NCBI GenBank assembly: GCA_021234155.1
Contig: JAJEKV010000005.1
Location: 12,536,787-12,600,786, forward strand
From: Isoetes taiwanensis
Lineage: Eukaryota; Streptophyta; Lycopodiopsida; Isoetales; Isoetaceae
Length of the DNA stretch: 64,000 nt
Reading direction: 5' to 3'
Below the pieces are notes generated by a model. It searched no databases. It saw nothing but the letters and a program-made list of their open reading frames with translations, and was not told the DNA's origin. Shown one piece after another: positions 54,001-64,000 of this stretch; the stretch's first letter is position 1; the number at the start of each line of letters is the position of its first letter. The position numbers and the translations under genes are program-made.

Positions 54001-55830
54001 ACCTATAAGTGCCTCAGTAGCTTGAAGTTGCTTTTCATCCTCCCTACTCACACCTAAAGCTTGTACCCATGTTGTAGAAAATTCATGACAGCAATTCTCA
54101 ATGCAATAGTGATTACAAATCCCGCAAAGTGAAGCATAAATTTGTCAATGAGAATACAATTATACTAAGCACTTCAGAATTTTGTTATGAAGTACCTCAA
54201 GAGGCCGAAGCGGACATGGAAGATGGTATTGGGTGATCTGCATTCAAGCAATCAAAGTTGGTAGTGGTTTCCCCCATCCACCGGAGGATCTTGCCATTGT
54301 AATGGACAAGCCACTACCATAATCTTCAGCCTTATCAAGGTCTGGAAGTAGTGGATCCAAGACAAATAAAGGAAGACGGTCCTTGCAAGACAGAAACCTC
54401 TCTAACCTTGGTTCCAGCACTTTCAATGCTGTTGTGTCTGCTTCCTTGGCTGACAGCAGATTAAGCTCCTCGATTTTTGTCTGCTCAAGTTCTGGTAATA
54501 GTTCCTTCAGCTCAGCCTCTGTATCTTGGCATATAGCCCGAATACCGTCTGCACGACTTGGTTTATCCTTAATCATTCCTTCCCATTTTTTTAAATCTTT
54601 ATTCATCTTCTCGGTCTGGAACTCAAGTTGCTGAACCTTCATTTGTAGCACCTGCAGGCTTTGATCACAAGTTTGCAACCTTGCCTTACACTGAATCACT
54701 TCTGATCTTGTAGAGTTGATCCATTCTCCCCGTGTCCTGTTGAATTCAACTTTCACCACTTTACACACCACAAATTCCATCATGACAAACTTTGCACCAC
54801 AAATGGCGTCATATTCACCACATGTGGTGTGGCATGTGGCACCAAACTGGTGCCACATGCCACACCACATATGGCACCACAATGCACCCAAGGCACCACA
54901 TATGGCAATCCATTACTTCGCACCACAAATGGCGTCAAAGACACCACATGTGGTGCAAAATGTGGATCCATAGTGGTGCCACATTAGACACCACATGTGG
55001 CACCACAATGCACAGAAGGCACCACATCCCTACAGCATCCACCACCCCATATGTGGCGGATAGCGTGGTGCAATATTTAGCTAAATTGTTGGCACCACAT
55101 ATGGCGCATAATCCACCATTCACAAGTATCACCATATCTAACATCACATATGACACTAAGTATAGAAACATATGGAAGCCAATTCACTATTCAGATAAGG
55201 TACCACGTTTGGTACTATATGTGACACTACATATGCTACAAACTACATTATTAACATATAATTGACACCATATGACTGTCCTGTAACACATTTGGAGCTA
55301 CATACTACTGTGAACTAAAATTATCCACCACAACTCGAAACTAGCAGCACAAATTTCCTACACATAACTTACAACACACCCAAATGAAGAAGTAAGTGGT
55401 GTACCTGATTGTTCAAGCTTGCTAGACCTTGGTGGAAAATAATAGTTCCAATATTAACTTGCATCATATGGTGGTTCCAGAAGAAGAGGGTTGAAAAGTA
55501 CCTATTTTTTCAGTGATTTTCCCCGAGATTCTTCTTACAGCTTGAGGAGGCTTGAATTGTGGCCTAGTCATTTCAAGAGAGGAAGCATCATCCGCGGGCA
55601 TGTTGCTCTGCTTCCTCACTATTTGAAATGCTTGCATGCTTCCTCTTACGTTGGGACGGAGAGGCTTGGACCCTTTTTCTCTTAATCTGTTGCTTAAACT
55701 CAACCAGGTTTATTTCTTTTTCCTTTTGTGAAGGTATCACGCAAATGACCATAGTCGCAGGAGGCCATGCCTCCCCGTGCACACTTCACACTGTTTTTTT
55801 TTGTAAAGGCATATATATTCATTATACCTC
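54001..55830 (-). CDS. Coiled-coil gene with Cys-rich module, multi-exon
   Basis: From high to low coordinates: a basic region near 55730-55600 (QQIKRKRVQASPSQRKRKH); after a slip, FKPPQAVRRISGKITEKIG ending at a GTACTT donor (about 55500); a small exon near 55440-55405 (GTIIFHQGLASLNNQ, donor GTACAC); a repeat-filled intron; and a long coiled coil (about 54755-54250: NRTRGEWINSTRSEV, LQVLQMKVQQLEFQTEKMN, EELNLLSAKEADTTALKVLE). After another splice comes a Cys/His cluster near 54130-54080 (LCGICNHYCIENCCHEF) and a helix (SREDEKQLQATEALIG) ending at a GTGAGC donor at about 54000. The Cys spacing resembles a PHD-like finger. The next exon would lie beyond the hairpin cluster and was not found. 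Likely nuclear, by composition; family unknown. Confidence 0.55.
54770..55250. repeat. CACCACATGTGGTG palindromic repeats in an intron
   Basis: About fifteen units of 18-22 bp built around CACCACATATGGC or CACCACATGTGGTG, which are near-palindromes. Adjacent units combine into larger ones such as GTGGCACCAAACTGGTGCCAC (54836-54856). The array fills the presumed intron of the coiled-coil gene and decays to the right. Confidence 0.75.
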
Positions 55831-56083
55831 TCCTTGCTCAGATTCTTCAACCTGCATGATGAAACAAAACAATATTCTAAACAACAGAGAATCATGGGCA
55901 TCCCCGAATCTAGAATGCAACCCACCTGAAGTGGATTTTCCTATTACTTTCGGTCCCCAAAGCGGGCTCGATTTATTCTTGTGTGGCGTAATGCTTTTCT
56001 TGCACAGACATTTCCTTGTAGGTGTATCCCGTGGCATTCAAGTCCCAGATGATCGAGCCATTTTGATCGATCTTCTTGCCAGA

Positions 56084-56280
56084 AATCAGAAATGGTCTTG
56101 CCGGATTAAGGGAGCGTGATCGGAGTTTTTGAGGGAAAATGAAAATTCAGAATCAGAAATGGTCTTGCCGGATTAAGGGAGCGTGATCAGAGTTTTTGAG
56201 GGAAAATGAAAATTCAGAATCAGAAATGGTCTTGCCGGATTAAGGGAGCGTGATCAGAGTTTTTGAGGGAAAATGATCGT
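56084..56280. repeat. 67-bp tandem repeat, three copies
   Basis: Units start AATCAGAAATGG at 56084, 56151 and 56218. They are nearly identical (one G/A difference in GTGATCGGAG versus GTGATCAGAG). The first overlaps the end of an upstream frame (55628-56119), whose coding status is doubtful. Confidence 0.85.
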
Positions 56281-56430
56281 GTACATTGCTGAATAAGACT
56301 GAATAAGACTGAAAGGACAAAATTTTGAATAAGTAATCATGTGTATATTTAAAAAAATAACTGCCTCTCCCACTACAAATTCGGTAGTAGCACCCAAAAA
56401 TGTGGTGCTAAAATGCACGTTTTTGTTCCA

Positions 56431-57300
56431 CTACAACATGCTTTCACCCCACTTCGACTTCTGGAAACGCTTCAAATTAGAGCAATGACTCAAATCAAGT
56501 GTTTCAAGGCAGGAGAGACGGTGAGGCTTCCCAAAAGATGATGGAAGTCTTTGGAAACTATAGCACAAAGATAAGACAAGTTTTTGAAGCTTATCCAACC
56601 CGTCCTCTTCGACTTCTGGAAACTCTTCAAGTTCAAAGCAATAACTCAAATCAAGTGTTCCAAGGCAGGAGAGACGGGGAGGCTTCCCAAAAGATGATGG
56701 AAGTCTTTGGAGATTTGTACACGAAGACAAACCAAGTTTTTGAAGCTTATCCAAGCTTGCCTCTTGGACTTCTGGAAATTCCTTAAGACCTCTGCAATCA
56801 AGTGTTTTGAGGCAAGATAGGCGATGCAGCTTCCCAAAAGATGAGGGGAGTCTTTGGAGGTTCATACACCTGGACAAGTCAAGGCTTTGAAGCTTATCCA
56901 AGCCCTTCTCTTCGACTTCTGGAAACTCAATAAGATGAATGTGACTTAGATTTAAGAACTTGAGGTTGGGGAAGCTCCCCTTTTCCACCATGGGAAATAT
57001 GCCTAGCCGAGACGAATATGCATCTAGCACTATAAGATTTGGAGCTAACATTGCATCAGGCGAAAGGACCCGTATTGGGCTCTCTATGAGATAAATCCTT
57101 TGAACTTTTTGCCAATCAATTGTGCTAGGAAATGTTTTCCTAGCCAAGAAAGATCTAGTTTTGGCCTTTTCTCGTTGGAGATGCAGATGGTCAAATCCCG
57201 AATGACGTCATGAATCTTGACGGTATCGGAATCATGAATCTCCACCAAAGAAAAAGCTATAAGGATGCCAAGAACTAAATAATTCTGACACCAAGACAGA
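56431..57300 (-). pseudogene. NB-LRR fragment: MHD motif and LRR array
   Basis: On the minus strand, DTVKIHDVIRDLTICIS (57227-57178) is the MHD-type motif that ends the NB-ARC domain of plant immune receptors; Ile replaces Met. A slip near 57150 leads into ARKTFPSTIDWQKVQRIYLI, then the first LRRs (VEKGSFPNLKFLNLSHIHLI) and five or so repeats of the GLDKLQSLDLS...NLQRLPSSFGKPHRLSCL type, down to a stop at 56431. The wider NB-ARC (P-loop, kinase 2) is missing. Just upstream, NYLVLGILIAFSLVE joins directly to another LRR array, so this is a recombination junction. NB-LRR proteins detect pathogen effectors in the cytosol. Confidence 0.8.
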
Positions 57301-59997
57301 CAAAGTTTTTGAAGCTTATCCATGCCTGCCTCTTCGACTTCTAGAAATTCCTTAGATAGGCGACGAGGCTTCCCAAAATATGACAGGAGTCTTTGGAGAT
57401 CACACAAAGACAGGTAAAGTTTTTGAAGCTTATCCAAGCCATTCTCTTCGACTTCTGGAAATTCCTTAAGATCTGTGCATTCAAATAAACCAAGCCTTGC
57501 GAGGCAAGAGAGGCAACGAGGCTTCCCAAAAGATGACGACAGTCATTGGAGATTCTTACACGAACGCATGTCAAGATTTTGAAGCTTATCCAACCCGTCT
57601 TCTTCGACTTCTGAAAACTCTTCAAGTTTAGAGCAATGACTCAAATCGAGTGTTTCAAGGCAGGAGAGATGGTGAGGCTTCCCAAAAGATGACGAGAGTC
57701 TTTGGAGATTCTTACAGGAACGCACTTCAAGGTTTTGAAGCTTATCCAATCCATCCTCGTCGACTTCTAGAAACTCTTCAAGTTTACAGCATCAAATCAA
57801 GTGTTTCAATGCAGGAGAGACAGTGAGGCTTCCCAAAAGATGACGGGAGTCTTTGGAGATTCAAACAGCAAGGCAGGTTAAGATCTTGAAGCTTAGCCAA
57901 GCCTGCCTCTTCAACTTCTGGAAACTCCTCAAGTCTAGAGGAAAAATTGAAACCAAGCATTTTGAGGCAGGATAGGCGACGAGGCTTCCCAAAAGATGAC
58001 GGGAGTCTTTGGAGATTCATATACCCCTTCAGGTTAAGGCTCTGAAGCTTATCCAAGCCATTCTCTTCGACTTCTGAAAACTCTTAAGATCTCTGCAATG
58101 ATGTAAACCAAGCAGTTTGAGGCAGGATAGGCAACGAGGCTTCCCAAAAGATGACGGGAGTTTTTGGAGATTCTCACATGAATTTAGGCCAAGTATTTGA
58201 AGCTTATCCAAGCCATTCTCTTTGACTTCTAAAAATTCCTTAAGATTTGTGCAATTTAAATAAAGCATCTTGAGGCAGGAGAGGCGGAGAGGTTTTCCAA
58301 AGGATGATGGAAGTTTTTGGAGATTGCCACACAAAGATTAATCAAGTTTTTGAAGCTTATCCAACCCATCCTCTTCGACTTCTGGAAACTCTTCAAGTTT
58401 AGAGCAATGACTCAAATCAAGTGTTTCAAGGCAGGAGAGATGGTGAGGCTTCTCAAAAGATGATGGGAGTCTTTGGAGATTCCGACACGAAGACAGACAA
58501 AGTTTTTGAAGCTTATTCAAGCCTGCCTCTTCAACTTCTGGAAATTCCTTAATTAGGCGACGAGGCTTCCTAAAATATGACAGCAGTCTTTGGAGATCAC
58601 ACAAAGACAGGTAAAGTTTTTGAAGCTTATCCAAGCCATTCTCTTTGACTTCTGAAAATTCCTTAAGATCTGTGCATTCAAATAAACCAAGCCTTTTGAG
58701 GCAAGAGACGCGACGAGGCTTCCCAAAAGATGATGGCAGTCATTGGAGATTCTTACACGAACGCATGTCAAGTTTTTGAAGCTTATCCAACCTGTCTTCT
58801 TCGACTTCTGAAAACTCTTCAAGTTTAGAGCAATGACTCAAATCAAGTGTTTCAAGGCAGGAGAGACGGTGAGGCTTCCTAAAAGATGACGGAGTCTTTG
58901 GAGATTCTTACATGAACGTACTTCAAGGTTTTGAAGCTTATCCAACCCGTCCTCGTCGACTTCTAGAAACTCTTCAAGTTTAAAGCACTGATTCAAATCA
59001 AGTGTTTCAATGCAGGAGAGACAGTGAGGCTTCCCAAAAGATGACGAGAGTCTTTGGAGATTCAAACAGCAAGACATGTTAAGATCTCGGAGCTTAGCCA
59101 AGCCTGCCTCTTTGACTTCTGGAAACTCCTCAAGTCCAGAGCAAATATTGAAATCAAGCATTTTAAGGCAGGATACGCGACGAGGCTTCCCAAAAGATGA
59201 TGGGAGTCTTTGGAGATTCACACACCCCATCAGGTTAAGGATCTGAAGCTTATCCAAGCCATTCTCTTCGACTTCTGAAAACTCCTTAAGATCTCTGCAG
59301 TGATGTAAACCAAGCACTTTGAGGTAGGATAGGCAACGAGGCTTCCCAAAAGATGACGGGAGTTTTTGGAGATTCTCACACGAATTTTAGGTCAAGTATT
59401 TGAAGCTTATCCAAGCCATTCTCTTTGAATTCTGGAAATTCCTTAAGATTTGTGCAATTTAAAGAAGGCATCTTGAGGCAGGAGAGGCGGAGAGGCTTTC
59501 CAAAGGATGATGGAAGTTTTTGGAGATTTCCACACAAAGATAAGTCAAGTTTTTGAAGCTTATCCAACCCATCCTCTTCGACTTCTGGAAACTCTTCAAG
59601 TTTAGAGCAATGACTCAAATCAAGTGTTTCAAGGCAGGAGAGACGGTGAGGCTTTCCAAAAGATGATGGGAGTCTTTGGAGATTCCAACACGAAGACAAA
59701 CCAAGTTTTTGAAGCTTATCCAAGCCTGCCTCTTCGACTTCTGGAAATTCCTTAAGACCTATGCACTCATGTAAATCAAGCGTTTTGAGGCAGGATAGGC
59801 GATGAGGCTTCCCAAAAGATGAGGAGAGTCTTTGGAGGTTCATACACCAAGACAGATCAAGGCTTTGAAGCTTATCCAAGCCCTTCTCTTCGACTTCTCG
59901 AAACTCAATAAGATGACTGCGACTTAGATTTAAGAACTTGAGGCTGGGAAGGCTCCCCTTTTCCATCATGGGAAACATGCGTAGACAAGACAAATAT
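57300..59997 (-). pseudogene. Long LRR array of an NB-LRR gene
   Basis: About seventeen double repeats of ~156 bp encode alternating repeats of the type GLDKLQKLDLSLCGNLQRLP and SSFGKPHRLSCLETLDLS. The frame is broken in many places (for example near 57355, 57800, 58080, 58560 and 58890), often at the same position within the unit. The N-terminal LRR (FPMMEKGSLPSLKFLNLSRS) lies at about 59980-59920 and is cut by a solo LTR at 59998. Neighbouring units share variants in blocks, indicating expansion by unequal crossing-over of several units at once. Confidence 0.85.
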
Positions 59998-61667
59998 TGT
60001 GACGTTCCAAAGACAAGATAATGGTCCCGGGACGTATCGCATCAATCGCCACCTAAACACGCCACCCCTCGACCGATTGGCGGTAATACCGACGATAGTC
60101 AGCGAAGTAGCCCCTAGGGGGCAACTTGCAAGGAGTGTGCATTTATTAATGTGCACATTTACCCATGTGCACATTTATCTAGGTGCACATTTTCCCATGT
60201 GGACACTTTATGCCAAGTGGGCCATACCCAAGTGTGCAATTAATGTGCACATTTACCAATATGCACATTAATGTGGGCACACCTTTCCATGTGGGCACAT
60301 TTTGCCACCTAGCCATTAAAGGCAAGTGGGCCCATGCCCAATTATCCCACATGCCTAAAGGGGATAATTGGAAACCCTAGCCAACCCCTTGTCTATTTAG
60401 GAGGGGAAACCCTAACTTGCCCATTTTTCGTTTCTAGGGTTTTAGAGCTCGCTTTGGCTGCCCCAAGGGTCAAAACCCTCCCGCACTGGTCCGAGAGAAT
60501 AGCATCATTAGTTTCCCTTGATTCGAGCATTTCAGCAGGATGGTCGAACTCAGGTCAGGAGGAGGAACTCAAGGATCAGGTATTTAGGCAATTTAATAGC
60601 TTAAACCATCTTTTAGTCATTGAATCGAGGGTTTAGCCTATTAAATTGCCCATAGCAGCCCTCTAGATCTCTAGATAGCGGACTCTAACTAAAGAACCTA
60701 ACTCTATGATATAGATTAGATATAGTTCTTTAGTTCTTCGTGGATGTATATGGATGATGTATCTCTATGAACTCCTTGTATTGGGAAGGGGGTAGAGACC
60801 TAAAGCTTGGTAGTAGATGCTCCTAGATTAGCCTCTCGAGCACACTATAGATTCGCCTCAGGTACAAGAACCCACACTGTTTGTGGGTGAAGGGCCGACC
60901 GGCTAAGAAGGAGGTTCGGTGTTTCGACTCTTGAACGACCCCTCCGGTGTGTAAGGCTCCACCGGGGATCATTGTGACTAGGTCTAATGGCTTGCCACCG
61001 AAAGGGCAAGGCATGGGCTCTAATAACGTGAAGTGGTGTTCATGACTTTCCAGTGGGTTCAAGTCGAATAAGGGCAGTGGCCCTCTAGTCACCTTGAGTC
61101 AGCATGTAGATCTCTGGAGGGAGTGATCCCTACCTGCCCCATCGGAACTGGGGAGATGTAACCCAAGAATAGCCCCTTTGGCTATGCATCCGGCGGGCTA
61201 CAGTCAGGTCCCAACACTTTTCAACCTACTCTGCAAAGTGTGCACAGGAGGGGCGGATGGAGTGGACAACCCAATGCCATGTTCTTATGCCAGCCAAATC
61301 CATTGCCATGAATTCTGTCTGCAATGACCTCTGGAGACCCAAGCTTGTCAGTCCATCCCTGTGTCTGAGCCTTGGGTAGGATTTCCTATGTGTTGTGTTG
61401 ATCTTTGTCTATGCAGATATGTGGTGAACCATCCTTCGTGATGGTTATATGATGTTGATGTATGTACTACTGACATGTGTATTGCGCTTCCGCAGCTAGG
61501 TAGGCCCTGAGGGAGACGGGGTAAAATGACCCCTTCACTCTTCCCACTGGAACCCGTCACGGTTGCAGTGTCATGTGGAGGGCCCTGTATCGGCATGGAG
61601 CTGGTATGGGGGATGAACTCCTGTTTGTATACGGTGAGTGCACCGTATACGAGTAGGGGACGTCACA
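59998..61667 (+). mobile_element. Solo LTR, 1.67 kb
   Basis: It starts TGTGACGTTCC and ends GGGGACGTCACA, has the TG...CA ends of an LTR and is flanked by the 5-bp duplication AATAT (59993-59997 and 61668-61672). There is no internal coding region. Removing it joins the LRR frame to matching sequence at 61668. Inside is a GTGCACATTTA tandem stretch (60137-60300), a plus-strand promoter-like part (GTCTATTTAGG near 60391, then AAACCCTAACTTGCC), and a perfect hairpin near the 3' end (61627-61650). Ends of this type are typical of Ty3/gypsy LTRs. Alternative: another TG...CA element without LTR nature. Confidence 0.8.
61627..61650 (+). repeat. Perfect 10-bp hairpin near LTR end
   Basis: GTATACGGTG and CACCGTATAC surround the loop AGTG. 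It may shape the RNA 3' end or the LTR terminus. Confidence 0.7.
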
Positions 61668-61800
61668 AATATGCATCTAGCACTATAAGATTTGGAGCTA
61701 ATATTGCATCAGGCGGAAGGACCTGTATTCGGCTCTGTATGAGAGAAATCCTTTGAACTTTTTGCCAATCTCGCATTCTTATGAAGAATCTCGCATTCTT
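61668..61800 (-). pseudogene. N-terminal LRR part cut off by the solo LTR
   Basis: The sequence to about 61771 matches 57018-57115 (plus strand CATCTAGCACTATAAGATTTGG, TTTGAACTTTTTGCCAATC), which codes for the linker between the MHD motif and the first LRR. It continues the array at 57300-59997 once the LTR is removed. A short direct repeat TCTCGCATTCTT (61768-61801) marks its right boundary. Confidence 0.8.
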
Positions 61801-62770
61801 CTGATCGTAGTGTAGTCCTTGTCTGTCTACTTGAAGCCGGGGAAACTACAAATGGCGGGGGTAACATGTTCTAAATCACTTGTTAATGTGGAGCCTGTGT
61901 AGTTTCGGGCGACATAACAAAAGGTGGCGGAAGCTTGTTACGTAAAAATGATGATGGAATGAACGGAGCGGGCAACCTGCTTCCAAATGGGCTTGGTGAC
62001 GGTTTAAAAGGGGATGGCAGTCTGTTAGTTGCTGGACTAGGAGTTTCATCGAGAAGCAAGAGGGATGTTGTTGAGGTTAAAGTCAGAGAAGCTTGAGCAT
62101 CAACATTTGTTCTGCAGCTCCATCCGATTCAGAGGAACTAGAGACAACAAACGGGGGTGAAAGATTGTTCATATTGCGTTTAAACATCTTCAATAACTGC
62201 AAAGAGCAAGATAACATGAGAAAATATCGAGAAAAAATAAGATACAGTTGGACATTAGTATTCGAGAACACACGGCATTTAGAAAGAAGAAGTATGTGAA
62301 AACAAAACGAGGCAGAAGGAAACAAAAACCTATTACAGAATAGACAACAAAAGGCAATATACTGAATCTATATTCCACTTCACAAAGAATTGGTGAAAAG
62401 ACTATGTGCAACCTTTAAAAGAAAATTTTAGCGCCTCACTTTTGTATTCCGTTCGAGCAGCTTGAGTCGCCAGCACCAGTGATATTAACATATTGCTATA
62501 TTCCAGGTTGCATAGACAAAATCATGGACAGTGAGTCCGAAAGTACATTGTACGTTCTTTTTAGCTTTTCAACTATCGAAAAGTGTATAATATACTTTCC
62601 CCTTCTAAGAAAGTGATAATGTATTACACAATTTCTCCACTTTAGTAAGGAGAAGTATATTCCGAAATATATTTTTGGTATTTGTTCTCAACAAATTTTA
62701 GACTTGTTTTAGGCATCTTTTGAAGTCATTTCTTAAGACTTTTATTTTATGCTATGTTGGCATGCTTTCT
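61801..62770. other. Mostly unassigned sequence
   Basis: A plus frame near 62093-62220 (SINICSAAPSDSEELETTNG) looks protein-like and could be an exon of the gene that follows, but I cannot join it. The rest is AT-rich. Nothing else recognised. Confidence 0.35.
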
Positions 62771-62779
62771 TGACCTTTT

Positions 62780-63843
62780 GTATTCGGGAATAGTTTTTTG
62801 TATGTGTTTTGGCTTAAAGAAGACATGCGAATCATATTTTTTGTACACACAAGTCATCAACAAGAAACAACAAAAGAAGCCCATAAAAATTACTCAGAAA
62901 GCGCACCCACCGAGAAGGGTGGACGAGTCCTTTAAGCCAGCAATCTACGAGAACTTCCAAACACAATGATTTTTCACAATGGGTACAGCTGAAAAATACA
63001 GCACATTTAGATTCCTTCATGTTTATCAGAGTCCAGGTGCATGTAGATATGATGATAGCGAGTTCGTGTGCATGTGCACAATACAAGACATTAGTGAGAT
63101 AGCAGTGCAGTCTGGACAATAAGGAAGATTGTCCTTTAAGACCTCTCAAGATTTCATACAGGTTGATAAGCATTATTTTAAGCTTGTCAGAGTGCAACCA
63201 GAGGCTGTTTACAAGTATGTTGCGCACTACATCAACAGGAGGAAGCTCAGTGCCATTATAAACTGGATCCGAGGCACATAGAGCAAAAACTTTGCGCACA
63301 GTGACTCAGATAAGAAGAAGAGATTTTAACGTCACGCCACAAGGCAGCGTCCATAAGGAAGAAGAGGAAGAACAAAGGAATATGAGTGGTCATTCCGGAG
63401 AAGAAGAGGATGAAAAAAGCTCAGCAGAGTCGGAAGCAGTAAGCACCAAAAAAAACAAAGATTGACTATTGTGGCTAAAGAACCTAAAAAAAGGAAGGCT
63501 GTACAACTTGCCATTGAAGAGGCTCCTAAGGAAGTTCCCAAGAAAAGAAAAGGCAAGGGCAAGGCATCTGGAGTTGCTATTAAACAAAAAAAAAGTGGAC
63601 AAGACTTCAGAAAAGATGGAGGAAATTAACCTGCACAAGTTCGTGCAAGGTGTCATTTACTTGTCTTTCACATCAATAAAGCTTCCTCCTAAAAATGAAG
63701 TTGGAAAGCGTCCCCTACAGGTTCGAAAGATTCACTCAGATAATTTGAGGAACCTGATTCGGAGCAATACCAACACACATATTGCTCCAATTATGGTTCT
63801 AGTTGTCAGGGAGCAATGCACAAACCCAGCCTTGATGGGAAGT
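62780..63843 (+). pseudogene. Gene fragment with possible ParB-like stretch
   Basis: Plus frames read KPIKITQKAHPPRRVDESFK (about 62880-62940), AEKYSTFRFLHVYQSPGACR, IQDISEIAVQSGQ and YKYVAHYINRRKLSAIINW (62985-63280). A Glu/Ser-rich stretch and a basic stretch follow (KEPKKRKAVQLAIEEAPKEV and PKKRKGKGK, nuclear-localisation-like). Last is a segment with RPLQVRKIHSDNLRNLI and IAPIMVLVVREQC. The last segment has the shape of a ParB/sulfiredoxin-type domain start (R-x(3)-I, L-x(2)-S/I, P-I-x-V), a weak inference. At 63843 the sequence switches abruptly to LRR DNA of the opposite strand, so the gene is truncated there. Several slips occur. Confidence 0.4.
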
Positions 63844-64000
63844 CTTTAGAGATTGACACAGCCTTTTGAGCTTATCCAACCCCTCCTCTTCGACTTCTAG
63901 AAACTCTTCAAGTAATCTGCAATCACTCAATTCAAGTGTCTCGAGGCAGGAGAGGCGGCGAGGCTTCCCAAAAGATGATGGGAGTCTTTGGAGAATTAGA
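63844..64000 (-). pseudogene. LRR array running out of the window
   Basis: The minus strand encodes SSFGKPRRLSCLETLELSDC and EEEGLDKLKRL-type repeats, nearly identical to the arrays to the left and to 32858-33215. One repeat pair is visible before the window ends. Confidence 0.8.

Noticed and set aside
62832-63299. Minus-strand frame of 155 codons opposite the 62.8-63.3 kb gene fragment
   Set aside because: The plus strand reads better as protein (YRLHVYQSPG-like and YVAHYINRRK segments) and connects to downstream basic and acidic stretches.

Overview
This window looks like nuclear DNA of a land plant with a large, transposon-rich genome. The evidence is an Athila/Tat-type Ty3/gypsy retrotransposon, a hAT transposase with BED finger, a solo LTR, CACTA-like and hAT-like non-autonomous elements, NB-LRR (plant immune receptor) leucine-rich-repeat arrays, short GT-AG introns, long satellites, and no bacterial-style gene packing. 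The lineage cannot be fixed from sequence alone. A beta-class DNA N4/N6 methyltransferase remnant and unfamiliar coiled-coil/Cys-rich genes make me lean to a non-seed plant, but that is inference. Almost every reading frame is broken by short indels. Some of these may be consensus errors, because many sit at CG-rich words.

Layout. 1-313 is a flank. 314-11802 is an 11.5-kb element with 31-bp terminal inverted repeats and a GTT target duplication. Its interior is mostly satellite: ~780-bp, ~300-bp and ~815-bp tandem families, bracketed by inverted arms of an 18-20-bp satellite. 11803-12984 is a decayed beta-class DNA methyltransferase gene. 13528-14357 (minus) is an unknown basic protein. 14520-27414 is a plus-strand coiled-coil/Cys-rich gene split by a complete 10.95-kb retrotransposon (14629-25581, target duplication CCTAC) and by a 510-bp hAT-type element (25745-26254, target duplication ATGTGACA). 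Removing both, with one copy of each duplication, restores a continuous reading frame.

27793-29221 is a run of six or more fold-back hairpins. Related hairpins recur in inverse orientation at 53473-53878, with compensatory and G.U-type differences between arms. 29498-32034 is a decayed hAT transposase. 32455-32755 is an array of palindromes ending at an LRR fragment. 34401-38590 and 42599-48240 hold degraded coding sequence of unknown families. 38988-42330 is a 1.6-kb tandem duplication in which only one copy carries a small CACTA-like element. 51467-55830 (minus) holds a Ulp1-type protease gene, an FCP1/NIF-type phosphatase gene and a coiled-coil/Cys-rich gene, with the second hairpin cluster between the last two. 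56431-64000 holds NB-LRR LRR arrays (minus), one interrupted by a 1.67-kb solo LTR with target duplication AATAT, and a plus-strand gene fragment at 62780-63843 with a possible ParB-like stretch.

The most interesting items are the hairpin clusters (possible small-RNA precursors or a fold-back element family), the methyltransferase remnant, the protease/phosphatase/Cys-rich neighbourhood, and the 3' accessory ORF of the retrotransposon. Everything here comes from reading the sequence; no database search was possible.
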